Shown piece after piece: positions 8,893 to 17,653 of a stretch of 64,000 bases of DNA; positions within the stretch are counted from its first letter, which is position 1, and every line of letters starts with the position of its first letter. The DNA is from Exiguobacterium sp. Leaf196 (GTDB taxonomy: Bacteria; Bacillota; Bacilli; Exiguobacteriales; Exiguobacteriaceae), in assembly GCF_001423965.1 (NCBI RefSeq), contig NZ_LMPV01000009.1, positions 124,001 through 188,000 of the forward strand. The letters run 5' to 3'. Under the pieces are notes generated by a model that saw nothing but the letters and a program-made list of their open reading frames with translations, was not told where the DNA came from and searched no databases. The position numbers were made by a program, and so were the translations under genes.

Positions 8893-9573
8893 ATGCATGT
8901 ATCCATTCGCCAAGCCGGTTATGACATCGGTCAGCCCGTCTTACACGAGATTGCGTTTGCCTTACAGCCTGGATCCATCACCGGTTTGATCGGTACGAAC
9001 GGTGCAGGAAAAAGTACGACGATTCAAGCGATGTTCGGTACGCTGCCTTGGGTCGAAGGAGAGATCGATTTACCGGTCTCACTCGCCTATATTCCGGAAC
9101 AGCCAACCTATTATGAATATTTGACGCTCTCCGAGCACCTTGAGCTGGTCGCCTCACTTCACGAGACAGATCACGCTTACACAGAACGACTCTTAAAGAC
9201 ATTCGAACTGCATGCTGTCACAGGTGACTATGTGTCCTCTTTCTCTAAAGGAATGAAACAGAAGGTGATGCTCGTCTGTGCCTTGATGCAACGCGCGGAC
9301 TGCTTGATCATCGATGAACCGTTCGTCGGTCTCGACGCGGTCGCGACGATTCGGTTATTGCATGTACTCGAAGCAGAACGAACGCGTGGCGTAGCGATTC
9401 TGCTCGTCACCCATGTCCTTGATTCCGCGGAACGTCTGTGTGACGATTTCGTCTGGATTGATCAGGGACGCATTAAACATCAAGGAACACTCGCTCAAAT
9501 CGGTGAAGCCTCTGGTCAACCTGGTGCTCGCTTGTTCGACATCATGGAAGCGATGGTACTCGAGCATGATTGA
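8893..9573 (+). CDS. ecsA: ABC transporter ATP-binding protein, EcsA-like
   Basis: 226 residues. Walker A GTNGAGKST, signature SSFSKGMKQKV, Walker B DCLIIDEPFVGLD and the switch His in LLVTHVLDS are all present, so it should be an active ATPase. It pairs with the permease gene that overlaps it by 8 bases, matching the EcsA-EcsB arrangement; Ecs affects protein secretion, regulated membrane proteolysis and peptide export in Bacillales. AAAGGAG touches the first ATG (8884) but is 9 bases from the second (8893), so the second is chosen. No ecsC follows. Confidence 0.85.
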   Translation: MHVSIRQAGYDIGQPVLHEIAFALQPGSITGLIGTNGAGKSTTIQAMFGTLPWVEGEIDLPVSLAYIPEQPTYYEYLTLSEHLELVASLHETDHAYTERLLKTFELHAVTGDYVSSFSKGMKQKVMLVCALMQRADCLIIDEPFVGLDAVATIRLLHVLEAERTRGVAILLVTHVLDSAERLCDDFVWIDQGRIKHQGTLAQIGEASGQPGARLFDIMEAMVLEHD

Positions 9574-10564
9574 AACCTTTTTGAAGCAACGGATCCGTCG
9601 ACGGCATGCGGAACAGCATCGCTTCTTTAGAGAAATTTTTGATTGGACGATTTTGCTGTATCTTGTCATTCCGGTCGGTCTGTTTATCATCTATGAGACG
9701 ATTCAGATCTTAAGTGGTCAAGCGGTTTGGGTGCAAACAGTTCCGGTCGCTTGGATCTTACTTGGTTGGATGCTGTACGGGTTTCTGCCTGCCTTTTACG
9801 CTTGGTTCGAACCAGCGGACCGTCTCTTCTTCAAACTGGTTCCTGGAGCAATCGTCCGAATGAAGCGGTATTCTGTTCGGTATCACTTCGTGCGGATTTT
9901 CTTATTAACGACCGGCTTACATCTACTTTGTTTCCCGCTACATCACATCCGGTTTGACCAATCCAGTATCACCGTACTGCTGACTAGTCTCGCGCTTTCT
10001 TTACTCCAACCGTTCTTTAGCTTCTGGACATACCGGTTATCTGGGCAACGGTTCTTGCGGAAATGGAGCGGTCATCTCTTCCTGGCAGCAGGACGCATCT
10101 CCCTGTTGCTCCTGCTTTGGCTTCAACCGCACCCTGTTCTCTTCGTTGTCGCACTGGGTGTGTTACTGTTCGGATCTCTCCATGTCCGGCACTGGTCACG
10201 ACGTGAGGACGGATTAACGGAGGATATCCTGTTGTCGATGAAACGACAGTCGAGTTTATCAACAACCGTCCTTGAATTGAACGGTGCCTTACCGAAGCCG
10301 TCTCATCGAAAGCGACCCTTCCTTCATCTGCGACTATTCAAGAAAACGCATCAGCAACTCCCGCTGATCACGTATCTGCGGGATCCGAGTAAGCGCCGCT
10401 TCTTGCTCCAGCTGTTCGCTGCAATGAACTACGGTCTTCTCGTCTTACCATGGATTGGACGCGGTCTCGTCATCACCTTCGTACTATTCGTTCTCTTTCA
10501 AGAACGGAAACAACATCACACGTGGTTCCGCAGACAATCATTCTACCAGCATATTTCCAATTGA
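9566..10564 (+). CDS. ecsB: ABC transporter permease, EcsB-like
   Basis: 332 residues, beginning MIETFLKQRIRRRHAEQHR. There are several hydrophobic segments: two near residues 30-50 and 60-82, then clusters at about 110-180, 185-225, and a C-terminal pair after residue 290. The long charged stretch before the last pair is cytosolic. The start at 9566 overlaps ecsA by 8 bases, so the two are coupled. Membrane partner of EcsA. An earlier in-frame start (9413) lies inside ecsA and has no ribosome site. Confidence 0.85.
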   Translation: MIETFLKQRIRRRHAEQHRFFREIFDWTILLYLVIPVGLFIIYETIQILSGQAVWVQTVPVAWILLGWMLYGFLPAFYAWFEPADRLFFKLVPGAIVRMKRYSVRYHFVRIFLLTTGLHLLCFPLHHIRFDQSSITVLLTSLALSLLQPFFSFWTYRLSGQRFLRKWSGHLFLAAGRISLLLLLWLQPHPVLFVVALGVLLFGSLHVRHWSRREDGLTEDILLSMKRQSSLSTTVLELNGALPKPSHRKRPFLHLRLFKKTHQQLPLITYLRDPSKRRFLLQLFAAMNYGLLVLPWIGRGLVITFVLFVLFQERKQHHTWFRRQSFYQHISN

Positions 10565-10612
10565 TTGATTTCTGCTATACTTTTTCTAATACATGGTTGG
10601 AGGGATGACTTC

Positions 10613-11263
10613 ATGCGTACTCATTTATTCTTATTTGGAGGCGGTCCTCCATTTACACCGAATTTGCAAAAACGGTTTGCTGCATTAACGAATGGTGGTC
10701 CGGTCGCGATTCTGTATGTCCCACGTACTGGTAAGGACTGGGTGACCTACGCCTCGATTTATACGGAAGCGTTGCGGGAAGAGGGTATTGCGTCCTTCGT
10801 CCATCTACCACTGTCTGACGCGCCAACGGATGAACAGCTCGCGCAACTACAGCAATGTCAAGGGATCATCATCTCCGGTGGCGAGACCGAATTGTATCAG
10901 CAATACTTGGTCGCGACACCGATTGGTGACATCATCCAGTCGCGTTTCGTAAACGGTGTTCCGGTCGCTGGCTTTTCTGCCGGTGCCCTCGTTTCACCCG
11001 AACGTTGTGTGATTCCGGAGATCGACCAACGCGACAATCGACGTCTTCGCTTGCCTGGTCTTGCTCTGCTGACAGATGCGACCGTCTGTGTGCATTACGA
11101 GACGTGGGGCGAAGCCGCCCACCTCGTGCAATCCTTTACGGAAGAAGGCACGAGCCGTGCCTTCGGACTTGCCGACGCAAGCGGGATCTATCTGTGCGAT
11201 CAGTACCTGATCGAAACAGAAGGAACCGATCCCGTCGTGTTATCACGGAGTCCCGTCAGATGA
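10613..11263 (+). CDS. Peptidase E-like protein (S51 family, class I glutamine amidotransferase fold)
   Basis: 216 residues. It has the N-terminal FLFGGGPPF, a central ISGGETELY, and GFSAGALVSPE, whose Ser is the nucleophile of S51 dipeptidases (Ser-His-Glu). The family cleaves Asp-X dipeptides or related substrates in the cytosol. The ATG at 10613 follows TTGGAGGG at 8 bases; an earlier TTG at 10565 has no ribosome site. Possibly co-transcribed with ecsAB (48-base gap). The stop overlaps the start of a Nudix gene by four bases. Confidence 0.85.
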   Translation: MRTHLFLFGGGPPFTPNLQKRFAALTNGGPVAILYVPRTGKDWVTYASIYTEALREEGIASFVHLPLSDAPTDEQLAQLQQCQGIIISGGETELYQQYLVATPIGDIIQSRFVNGVPVAGFSAGALVSPERCVIPEIDQRDNRRLRLPGLALLTDATVCVHYETWGEAAHLVQSFTEEGTSRAFGLADASGIYLCDQYLIETEGTDPVVLSRSPVR

Positions 11264-11664
11264 CGGCGATCGTCCCTGCTGTCAAAGGCATCATCATTCA
11301 CGAGCAACGTCTCCTGATCGTCCGCCGGGCTGTCGCTGACTTCGGCGGCGGAACATGGGAATGTCCAGGTGGAAAGATCGACTTCGGTGAACTGCCGCTC
11401 GACAGCCTTGTTCGCGAGATAAAAGAAGAGACACAGTTGACGGTTACGCCAGAACGTCTACTCTATGCCTCTAGCTTCCTAACGCATCCCGATCGGCAAA
11501 TCATTTTGTTGATGTACGTCTGCTCGACGAACCAGACGAGCGTTCAGTTATCCGCAGAACACGACGCTTATCTCTGGGCGGACGAAGAAATGATCCGTCA
11601 GTTGATCGCTCCAAATATTTTGGCTGATTTTGAGCGATATGATGTCTGGTCTCTCCTTAGTTGA
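11260..11664 (+). CDS. Nudix hydrolase with variant Nudix box
   Basis: 134 residues. Nudix box: GGKIDFGE..., then REIKEETQLTV, containing the metal-binding REXXEE core. The Gly that usually follows (EEXG) is Gln here. Such enzymes cleave a nucleoside diphosphate linked to another group; the substrate cannot be read from sequence. The ATG at 11260 overlaps the S51 gene stop (ATGA), so the pair is coupled. A longer in-frame ORF upstream is only the shadow of the peptidase gene. Confidence 0.85.
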   Translation: MTAIVPAVKGIIIHEQRLLIVRRAVADFGGGTWECPGGKIDFGELPLDSLVREIKEETQLTVTPERLLYASSFLTHPDRQIILLMYVCSTNQTSVQLSAEHDAYLWADEEMIRQLIAPNILADFERYDVWSLLS

Positions 11665-11670
11665 CCGTAA

Positions 11671-11718
11671 TATACTGCCCTGTCCAATGCTCTCGTCAAA
11701 CAAGACAGTATTTTTTTC
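11671..11718 (+). terminator. Probable terminator after the Nudix gene
   Basis: Inverted repeat TACTG ... CAGTA with a long loop, followed by seven T. The stem is short, so this is a weaker call. Confidence 0.5.
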
Positions 11719-11737
11719 ATTACCGGACAGTTGTTGT

Positions 11738-11762
11738 GTTTTTAAAGTAATGAACAGGGAAT
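11738..11762 (+). promoter_or_regulatory. Sigma-B-like promoter for the 58-residue protein
   Basis: GTTTTT (11738-11743), a 13-base spacer, then GGGAAT (11757-11762), close to the Bacillus general-stress consensus GTTTAA-N12-15-GGGWAW. It lies 46 bases before the small membrane-protein gene. Confidence 0.5.
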
Positions 11763-11807
11763 CCCTTAAATATATCTATCGTATACATTATTAAGGGGGA
11801 ATCTTTC

Positions 11808-11984
11808 ATGGACCGTCAAGCCGAAAAACGAAAAAGTAAGATGCCGTTCTTCATCATTCTTGTCATTGCCATCTTTGTCATCGTTGCTGCTGCGTTGATC
11901 ATTTATGTGACGTCTGAACCAAAAGAAGAGACACAAGCACTTATGACACATCTTGCGACTGTCCTTCCGATTTACGTGAACTAG
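11808..11984 (+). CDS. Small single-pass membrane protein, 58 residues
   Basis: Too short for usual gene calling but well supported: AAGGGGG is 8 bases before the ATG, and the product reads as a basic N-terminus (RQAEKRKSK), one 21-residue hydrophobic helix (residues 14-34) and a short tail with EPKEE. That layout is N-in with a short outside tail. It has its own sigma-B-like promoter, suggesting a stress-induced small membrane protein. No family recognised. Confidence 0.6.
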   Translation: MDRQAEKRKSKMPFFIILVIAIFVIVAAALIIYVTSEPKEETQALMTHLATVLPIYVN

Positions 11985-12042
11985 ATTCACAAGACCTTTA
12001 CACAAGTCGTACAACGCCTTCATACATGTTGAGCCATCTCCT

Positions 12043-12050
12043 TCCGATAG
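12043..12050 (+). promoter_or_regulatory. Weak sigma-D-like -10 element before a chemoreceptor gene
   Basis: TCCGATAG resembles the sigma-D -10 GCCGATAT. A TACA lies 16 bases upstream in place of TAAA. The distance to the ribosome site is very short, so this is the weakest of the three sites seen before chemoreceptor genes. Confidence 0.3.
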
Positions 12051-12073
12051 GTACACGGGAGGAGATGTTTTTT

Positions 12074-13723
12074 ATGCTTACGAAAAAACGATTACTAGCA
12101 CAACAACTAAATAGATGGTTGATTCCGATCGTTGCCATCGGATTGATTATGATCAGCGGTCTAAGCGTTTACGCTTCCTATCAACAATCCGTCGCAGCGA
12201 CTGAGGAACGGCTGATGCGCGAATTAACGATGTTTGATGCGAACGTCCGGGCAACGTTTCTCGCATATCCGAATGACGCAACAGACCGTACGCGTGCCAT
12301 TAAACGATTGCAACAGCAACAACGAACCGACTTATCACGTGACGACTACACGGTTCGCTTTCAAAGCCTGAACACGAGTGAGGCGTTCCGACCGTTGACA
12401 CTCGACCCAGCAAAACGGAAACAACTACTACAGCATTTAAAAACAGCTCGTACATATGCCTTTTCAAATCAAGACCAGTTTCTTGTCGCGATGACGATTC
12501 CGGAACTCGATGACGTCATCTTGCTGACGACCGATCGCGATAAATTAATCGCTCCTGCTCGAGATTTAGCTTGGACACTCATCTGGGTGAGCGTGATCAC
12601 ACTTGTCAGCATCAGCCTCTTGATCCGCTGGCGAATTCAACGACAACTAGCACCGTTATCGAAACTCGCTCTACAGATTGAAGAAGCCCATGCGAAGCGA
12701 TCGTATCGTCCGTTAACACTTAAGACGACGACCTTTGAGTTACAACAGCTCACGTTTCAATACAATCAATTGATGCAACAGATTGGGGATTTGACGACCG
12801 AAATGCAACAAGCCAGTCAGGAACTTGAATCCGTCCAACCCCACTTTTCATCGCACTTATCCGCGATGGATCAGTCGGTGCATGCCGTCGATGAAGTCGC
12901 CGGTTCCTTACTTGCGCAATCGACGCAGATGAATCAGACGATCATCGCCTCCACACGTTTGACTGCCCAAGGACACGATGCGTTAAGCGAAATGCAAACG
13001 ACACTTCTGAACAGCCAACGTGCCGTAACTCGTTTTCAACAGACTGTTCAGACGAATCACACGACACTTGGGACATTACAACAAGAAAGCCACTTGCTGA
13101 AGGAACAATCCGCGACGACAGAGCAAATCTTGCAACAGACCTCACATCTACAGCAGCAGATGGAGACCTCAATTTCCCACATCCAGCGTGTCGCTGAAGA
13201 GACGCGCCGCCTATCGCTAAATGCGCTAATTGAGGCAACTCGTGCTGGCGAAGCCGGTCGTGGCTTCACGGTCGTGGCCAAGGAAGTCGAAAGACTAGCC
13301 ATCGATATCCGGACGAGTACGGACCACATCCGTCAGGTCAATCAGACGTGGACGGCAGGGCTCACTCAAGTCGAACAAGCGCTCTCGCAGATGACGGAAC
13401 GGTTTCTCTCGACGTCACAACAGCTCGAGACGGCAACAGAGCACTTGCAACAGATGCTGACTGAAGCGACGACGATCGAGACGACACTGGGGACCGTGGA
13501 ACACCAACGTCAAATCGTCGCAGAAGTCCAGTCGAATATGCAACAGCATCTACAATCTGTCCAAAAGTTGATGTCAGAGCTCTCGTCCTATAGCCAAGTA
13601 CTCGGGGATCAAATGCAACACCACGTCATTCAGCAAACGGAATTGAAGACACATAGCGCGGTACTCGAGTCACGGATCAGTTCGTTGCAACAGACCGTTC
13701 GCTCGAGCGAATCGTCGTCTTAA
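12074..13723 (+). CDS. Methyl-accepting chemotaxis protein, two transmembrane helices
   Basis: 549 residues. TM1 at about 13-33, an extracytoplasmic sensor of about 130 residues, TM2 at about 166-186, a HAMP-like linker, then the signalling coiled coil. The hairpin tip reads [20 protein letters not shown], the CheA/CheW contact region; the usual Asn-Ser/Thr-Asn before it is altered. It senses an outside ligand and controls CheA; the ligand is unknown. GGGAGGAG touches ATG 12065 and is 9 bases from ATG 12074, so the latter is chosen. The gene is alone and ends at a bidirectional terminator. Confidence 0.9.
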   Translation: MLTKKRLLAQQLNRWLIPIVAIGLIMISGLSVYASYQQSVAATEERLMRELTMFDANVRATFLAYPNDATDRTRAIKRLQQQQRTDLSRDDYTVRFQSLNTSEAFRPLTLDPAKRKQLLQHLKTARTYAFSNQDQFLVAMTIPELDDVILLTTDRDKLIAPARDLAWTLIWVSVITLVSISLLIRWRIQRQLAPLSKLALQIEEAHAKRSYRPLTLKTTTFELQQLTFQYNQLMQQIGDLTTEMQQASQELESVQPHFSSHLSAMDQSVHAVDEVAGSLLAQSTQMNQTIIASTRLTAQGHDALSEMQTTLLNSQRAVTRFQQTVQTNHTTLGTLQQESHLLKEQSATTEQILQQTSHLQQQMETSISHIQRVAEETRRLSLNALIEATRAGEAGRGFTVVAKEVERLAIDIRTSTDHIRQVNQTWTAGLTQVEQALSQMTERFLSTSQQLETATEHLQQMLTEATTIETTLGTVEHQRQIVAEVQSNMQQHLQSVQKLMSELSSYSQVLGDQMQHHVIQQTELKTHSAVLESRISSLQQTVRSSESSS

Positions 13724-13724
13724 C

Positions 13725-13761
13725 AAAAAGTGCGCCTGCCATTCCTGGCAAGCGCTCTTTT
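13725..13761. terminator. Bidirectional terminator
   Basis: Stem GCGC-C-TGCCA / TGGCA-A-GCGC with loop TTCC, flanked by AAAAA on the left and TCTTTT on the right. It serves the chemoreceptor gene (+) and the NUMOD4 gene (-). Confidence 0.8.
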
Positions 13762-13770
13762 CCTCTGTTC

Positions 13771-14298
13771 TCAGCCGATATAACGTGCTTCCTTTTTATC
13801 GATGATATTGCGAATCCGGTTCTCCGTCACCTGATACTGCTCCGCCAGTTGACGAATCGTCTTCCCTTTTTCATATTGGGCGCGAATCGCTCGAATCTGG
13901 AATGATGACAGTGTCACATGTTGTTCTAATAAGAGATCAAACTCACCAAGTAGTTCGGTATACTGCTGATCAAATGAAGGCAACACGTCCAAGTTCGACA
14001 ACTGATCGTCAGCTCGTTTACCGTTGCGTCGGACGAGTCGCGCTTCCGTAACGTCAACCGTCAGAAAAGCTTGCGCAACGAGTAGACCGACCTGCACTCG
14101 TTCTCCTCGCCCCCGTTGATAGAGCGTGACTTTCCGATATCCTTCCCGATTGAGTCGTGGTCGGAGCAAGACACCTTTTCGGCGTTGCCGGACGCCGCGA
14201 CACGTCACGATCGTCCGATCAAGCGACCTTACGCGACCAAGTGACGAGACTTCATATATACCTACATAGCCGATGACGGCCTTCCATTGCTCTTGCAT
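13771..14298 (-). CDS. NUMOD4-domain protein with degenerate HNH and C-terminal helix-turn-helix
   Basis: 175 residues. The N-terminal NUMOD4 domain is clear (W5, then YEVSSLGRVRSLDR), followed by an HNH-like region (EGYRKVTLYQRG, LVAQAFL). Where HNH homing nucleases have VNHIDGNKxNN, this has LVRRNGKRADDQLSNL, so the catalytic His and Asn are gone. The C-terminus (KTIRQLAEQYQVTENRIRNI) is a helix-turn-helix. It is thus probably a DNA-binding protein without nuclease activity. AAGGAGG is 6 bases before the ATG. A LexA-type box and a TATAAT lie upstream. It is a stand-alone gene, not inside an intron. Confidence 0.75.
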   Translation of the reverse strand: MQEQWKAVIGYVGIYEVSSLGRVRSLDRTIVTCRGVRQRRKGVLLRPRLNREGYRKVTLYQRGRGERVQVGLLVAQAFLTVDVTEARLVRRNGKRADDQLSNLDVLPSFDQQYTELLGEFDLLLEQHVTLSSFQIRAIRAQYEKGKTIRQLAEQYQVTENRIRNIIDKKEARYIG

Positions 14299-14343
14299 AG
14301 TTGTCCTCCTTCAGACAAGGACACGACGGGACTTCATACCTGA

Positions 14344-14371
14344 ATTATATCAAATTACGAACAAACGTTCT
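14344..14371 (-). promoter_or_regulatory. Promoter -10 and SOS (LexA) box of the NUMOD4 gene
   Basis: CGAACAAACGTTCT at 14358-14371 matches the Gram-positive LexA consensus CGAACRNRYGTTYG except the last base. On the minus strand a perfect TATAAT (14349-14344) follows it, so LexA would sit over the -35 region of the NUMOD4 gene. The divergent kinase-like gene has no clear promoter at matching distance. Confidence 0.65.
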
Positions 14372-14430
14372 AGCGATGTCACTCATCGGAATGTGCTATT
14401 CTTAGCAGAAAAAGGAAATGAGGTTCGTCC

Positions 14431-15009
14431 ATGAAATTTGTCTTGTTACTTGGTCCCCAAGCAGTCGGAAAGATGACGATTGGTCAGGAAATCGAACGGT
14501 TGACGGAGATGAAAGTCTTCCATAACCACCAGACGATCGACTTGTTATTGCCTTATTTTGATTTCTCTGAACCCGCCCATCACCGCTTAAAAGATACGAT
14601 TCGGCGCGAGATGTTCAAGGAAATGGCGAACAGTTCGCTTGAAGGTGTCCTGTTTACATTCGTCTGTCTATTCGGCGTCGAAGGTGGTGGTCTCGAGTTC
14701 ATCGAAGAAACGGTTGAGTTGTTCGAACAAGCAGGTGCTGACGTCTATATCGTTGAACTGGATGCGCCGGTCGCAACCCGTCTGCACCGGAACACGACCG
14801 AAAACCGATTGACGCACAAAGTAACGAAGCGTGACCTCGCCGCTTCTGAACAAGACTTACGCGAGACGGCGGACGGATACCGGACACGCTCGCTGCCAGG
14901 CGAACTACCGGACGTCAATTATCTCTTCCTTGATACGGAACAGTTAAGTGCGCGTGAAAGCGCTGAAGCGATTTGCGACCATTTCAACTGGTCGAAAACA
15001 ACGGTCTAA
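14431..15009 (+). CDS. P-loop NTPase, kinase-like
   Basis: 192 residues. The P-loop GPQAVGKMT is at residues 8-16, followed by a single alpha/beta kinase-like domain with no lid motif I can assign. It resembles the shikimate/gluconate-kinase-like AAA_33 group often annotated as AAA family ATPase; the substrate is unknown. Residue NxTENRLTHK in the second half looks like a nucleotide-base or lid region. Ribosome site AAAGGAAATGAGG. Monocistronic, with a strong terminator. Confidence 0.75.
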   Translation: MKFVLLLGPQAVGKMTIGQEIERLTEMKVFHNHQTIDLLLPYFDFSEPAHHRLKDTIRREMFKEMANSSLEGVLFTFVCLFGVEGGGLEFIEETVELFEQAGADVYIVELDAPVATRLHRNTTENRLTHKVTKRDLAASEQDLRETADGYRTRSLPGELPDVNYLFLDTEQLSARESAEAICDHFNWSKTTV

Positions 15010-15017
15010 TCACAAAT

Positions 15018-15050
15018 AAGCCCCGTTCTGCTCAGCAGACGGGGCTTTAA
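15018..15050. terminator. Bidirectional terminator
   Basis: Stem AAGCCCCG ... CGGGGCTT extended by TCTGCT / AGCAGA with one bulged T. It serves the kinase-like gene (+) and the alkylation-repair operon (-), and overlaps the end of the GNAT gene. Confidence 0.8.
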
Positions 15051-15388
15051 TGATGAAGTTCGCGTGCATATCGATTCGCCTGCAACTGAAATCCGTTCCG
15101 ACGCCAGACCGTCTCACTGCCCGCTTCACTATAGACACACGTCAATAATAACGTCCGCGCGAGATATGACAAAATCGACGTCAAGGCTTCTGTGATGTAC
15201 CCGTGCTGATCGTCCTCATCAGTCGTCGTGTAACGTAAGGTTCCGGTAGATGCATTCCAAGTGAAGATAATCGTTCCGACGATCGTTTTCTCACGTAACG
15301 CATGCAGCGTCCACTTACAACCCGATTCTTCATCCGTTGCTTCGACAAATAATCGTGACGTTTTAAAATCCGGATGCCGTCCTTGCAT
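15047..15388 (-). CDS. GNAT family N-acetyltransferase-like protein
   Basis: 113 residues, short for the family. The C-terminal part ETVWRRNGFQLQ is typical of the last strand-helix of GNAT acetyltransferases, but the acetyl-CoA loop (Q/RxxGxG/A) is replaced by DQHGYITEAL, so binding may be weak. It is the last gene of the ada operon: its ATG directly follows the stop of the AlkC-like gene (TGAATG), with GGAGAG as ribosome site. A role in alkylation response is only suggested by position. Confidence 0.65.
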   Translation of the reverse strand: MQGRHPDFKTSRLFVEATDEESGCKWTLHALREKTIVGTIIFTWNASTGTLRYTTTDEDDQHGYITEALTSILSYLARTLLLTCVYSEAGSETVWRRNGFQLQANRYARELHH

Positions 15389-16435
15389 TCAGCTCTCCTC
15401 CTCGACCTCAAACGTTGCTGTCGCGTAAGCCTCTCCGTTAATCAAAATCGTCAATGTGTGTGTACCAGGATAATGGACACGCGTCGTCATGTTCCGAAAC
15501 GATTGGCGTCTTTCGACTTGTAAGACACCTTTAACTTCCCGCTCCCGCAGTTGAAACACCTTCCGACTCGTTCTGCGTTGTTTGACGTAATCGATTGCGT
15601 ACTCCAAGCGCAAACGTTGTGGAACAGAACTCGTCACGGTGAACGAGAAGTCGAGCTCTCCGCCAATCGTAACCGGCGAGACGACTAAATTTGTAATCTC
15701 GACCTCCCCTTGCGTAACGTGACCGAACAATTGTAAGACTTCTGGATTTCCGCGTTTGAGTAACGTCCGGGAGGCGTGGCGCAAAATCCAGTCCGTGTTC
15801 GGATCTGTTCCTAAGTGACGTTCGATCCGCTCAATCAGATATTCCGGATGTGTCTTTGAAATATCGTTCAAGTGATTGGCGACACTTTTTCGGACGTAGA
15901 GTGACGGATCCTGTAGTAACGCGTCAAGAACCGGTAACGCCGGTCGCGGATCAGCAATCAGACTCGGAATCGCTTGTCCCCATGGCAGACGCGGTCGTGT
16001 CCCTTCCGACGCTAAGCGCCGAACATGTTCATCGTCTGATGTTGCCCACATGAGTGCTTGCTCGAGATAACGCTCTTGATCAGCGAGTAGAAAACGCCGG
16101 ACAGCGAACTCAGACGTCGAATACGGTGTCAATTTAGCGAGTGTCTCTAACGCAAGCTTCCAGTCAACGAGTGTTGCTGTCCGTTCGACATACTCGGGAA
16201 AAACGATCCCTGGTAACCCAGTAAACTGCGGTGCGAGTCGCTCTAGCTCCGGCACCGAATCCGGAAACGGTGGCAGGACGGATTCTAGCGTCTCCGCAAC
16301 ACGACGGACGCGTTGTTTAAACGCAAGCTCGTCCCAGTCCTCCCGTTCGACTCGTCTGCGAAAGTCTGGTACATCGACCGCTTCTTCTAATTCATCGAGC
16401 CAACTCGGTGAAAACACATCTTTAATCAAACTCAT
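15389..16435 (-). CDS. DNA alkylation repair protein, AlkC-like HEAT-repeat glycosylase
   Basis: 348 residues. Tandem HEAT-like helical repeats fill residues 1 to about 245 (for example YSTSEFAVRRFLL, LYVRKSVANHLND, WILRHASRTLLKRGNP), followed by a beta-rich C-terminal domain of about 95 residues that fits the Ig-like domain of AlkC. AlkC/AlkD proteins remove 3- or 7-methylpurines from DNA without base flipping. The ATG at 16435 overlaps the ada stop by four bases; the longer in-frame ORF up to 16666 is a shadow. Co-expression with Ada makes the repair role convincing. Confidence 0.85.
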   Translation of the reverse strand: MSLIKDVFSPSWLDELEEAVDVPDFRRRVEREDWDELAFKQRVRRVAETLESVLPPFPDSVPELERLAPQFTGLPGIVFPEYVERTATLVDWKLALETLAKLTPYSTSEFAVRRFLLADQERYLEQALMWATSDDEHVRRLASEGTRPRLPWGQAIPSLIADPRPALPVLDALLQDPSLYVRKSVANHLNDISKTHPEYLIERIERHLGTDPNTDWILRHASRTLLKRGNPEVLQLFGHVTQGEVEITNLVVSPVTIGGELDFSFTVTSSVPQRLRLEYAIDYVKQRRTSRKVFQLREREVKGVLQVERRQSFRNMTTRVHYPGTHTLTILINGEAYATATFEVEEES

Positions 16436-17475
16436 CCTATATCTAGTCCCTTCCGTGTACGCTCCAGTTTGAGCAATGTTTCTTTGCGTGCAAGTCCCCC
16501 GGCGTATCCACCTAAATCTCCATTCGTTCGAATGACCCGATGACATGGAATGATGATTGCTAGTTGATTTGCTCCGTTGGCTCGTGCGACAGCGCGAACA
16601 GCGGTTGGTTGACCAATTCGGATGGCCAGTTCCTGATACGAGATCGTCTCGCCACTCGGAATCCATTCAAGTTCTTCCCAGACGCGGCGTTGAAAGGGCG
16701 TTCCGTACCGCATCAGTGGCGTCTGAAACAAGACCGGTTCTCCTTTGAAGTAACGACGGAGCTCCCCTTCAATTTGTTCAAAGATGGGTGACTCCCCAGG
16801 CACGATGACAGCACGCGCTTTTTGACGCAATTGTTCAATTTCCCGCTCAAGTCCCCGTCGATCGACGAATTCAAGGAGATGCAAGTGTTGTTCATCAGCA
16901 ATCGCAAGCATCGAACCGAGTGGTGTATCAAGCCATTTTGCGCGCAAGACCTGTCCGTCAAAACGTGACGGTGCTTCCCCGAGCATCCGTGCTGACGCTT
17001 CACGAAAACCGCTACTTGATTCATAGCCTCCTACTAACTGCCCTTCGATGACCGGCTTCCCAGTCCGAATCTCTTTCATCGCTAGCCCCATCCGCCGTGC
17101 CCGAGCATAGGCAACGAACGTCATCCCGAATCGTTTCTTGAACTGGCGCCGTGCTGTTGATTCGTCCAAACCAAGTGCTCGGAAATCGGCTTCTTTAAAC
17201 CGTTTATCTGGTTCCGCCTCGACTGCTTCGATCAAGCGTTGAATCGTACCGTGATCGCCTGGATAAGCGAGCGGATGACACCGTCTGCACGGTCGATAAG
17301 AGGCAAGCAATGCCTCTTGCGCCGTCTCGAAAAACTCACAGTTCTCCGCCTTCGGTTTTCGCGCTGGACACGTCGGGCGGCAAAAAATACCGGTCGTCTT
17401 GACTCCGACGAAAAACGTTCCTTCGTACGTCGCGTCACGTCGAACGAGTGCCTCATAATACATATGTTGTTCCAT
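16432..17475 (-). CDS. ada: Ada: methylphosphotriester/O6-methylguanine DNA methyltransferase and activator
   Basis: 347 residues. The N-terminal Ada zinc domain has C32, C36, C63 and C66 (FCRPTCPARKPKAENCEFF, PCRRCHP), where the first Cys accepts the methyl group from phosphotriesters. An AraC-type helix-turn-helix follows (RRQFKKRFGMTFVAYARARR), then the Ogt domain with the acceptor motif IIPCHRVI. All key Cys are present, so it should be a full self-inducing Ada. The start at 17475 follows AAAGGAGGGG; an earlier start at 17523 lacks a ribosome site. First gene of ada-alkC-GNAT, and it probably activates its own operon once methylated. Confidence 0.95.
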   Translation of the reverse strand: MEQHMYYEALVRRDATYEGTFFVGVKTTGIFCRPTCPARKPKAENCEFFETAQEALLASYRPCRRCHPLAYPGDHGTIQRLIEAVEAEPDKRFKEADFRALGLDESTARRQFKKRFGMTFVAYARARRMGLAMKEIRTGKPVIEGQLVGGYESSSGFREASARMLGEAPSRFDGQVLRAKWLDTPLGSMLAIADEQHLHLLEFVDRRGLEREIEQLRQKARAVIVPGESPIFEQIEGELRRYFKGEPVLFQTPLMRYGTPFQRRVWEELEWIPSGETISYQELAIRIGQPTAVRAVARANGANQLAIIIPCHRVIRTNGDLGGYAGGLARKETLLKLERTRKGLDIG

Positions 17476-17653
17476 CGCTTTCCCCTCCTTTGTCTCTAGT
17501 ATACCGACTTGTTCAATCGTCATGTCGCCGAAAATCAGGCATTGATATGTTTAAGATTCAGTTAAGAATTCTCTACCTGTTTTCGAAAGGGACGACGTGC
17601 ATACTACATGCTATACTCAACGGAAAGTAAGGTTTTCATGTTTGATTTTTTTA

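Noticed and set aside
11763-11797. CCCTTAA / TTAAGGG pairing that could hide the ribosome site of the 58-residue protein
   Set aside because: The left arm lies before or at the start site expected from the sigma-B-like promoter, so it would not be in the RNA.
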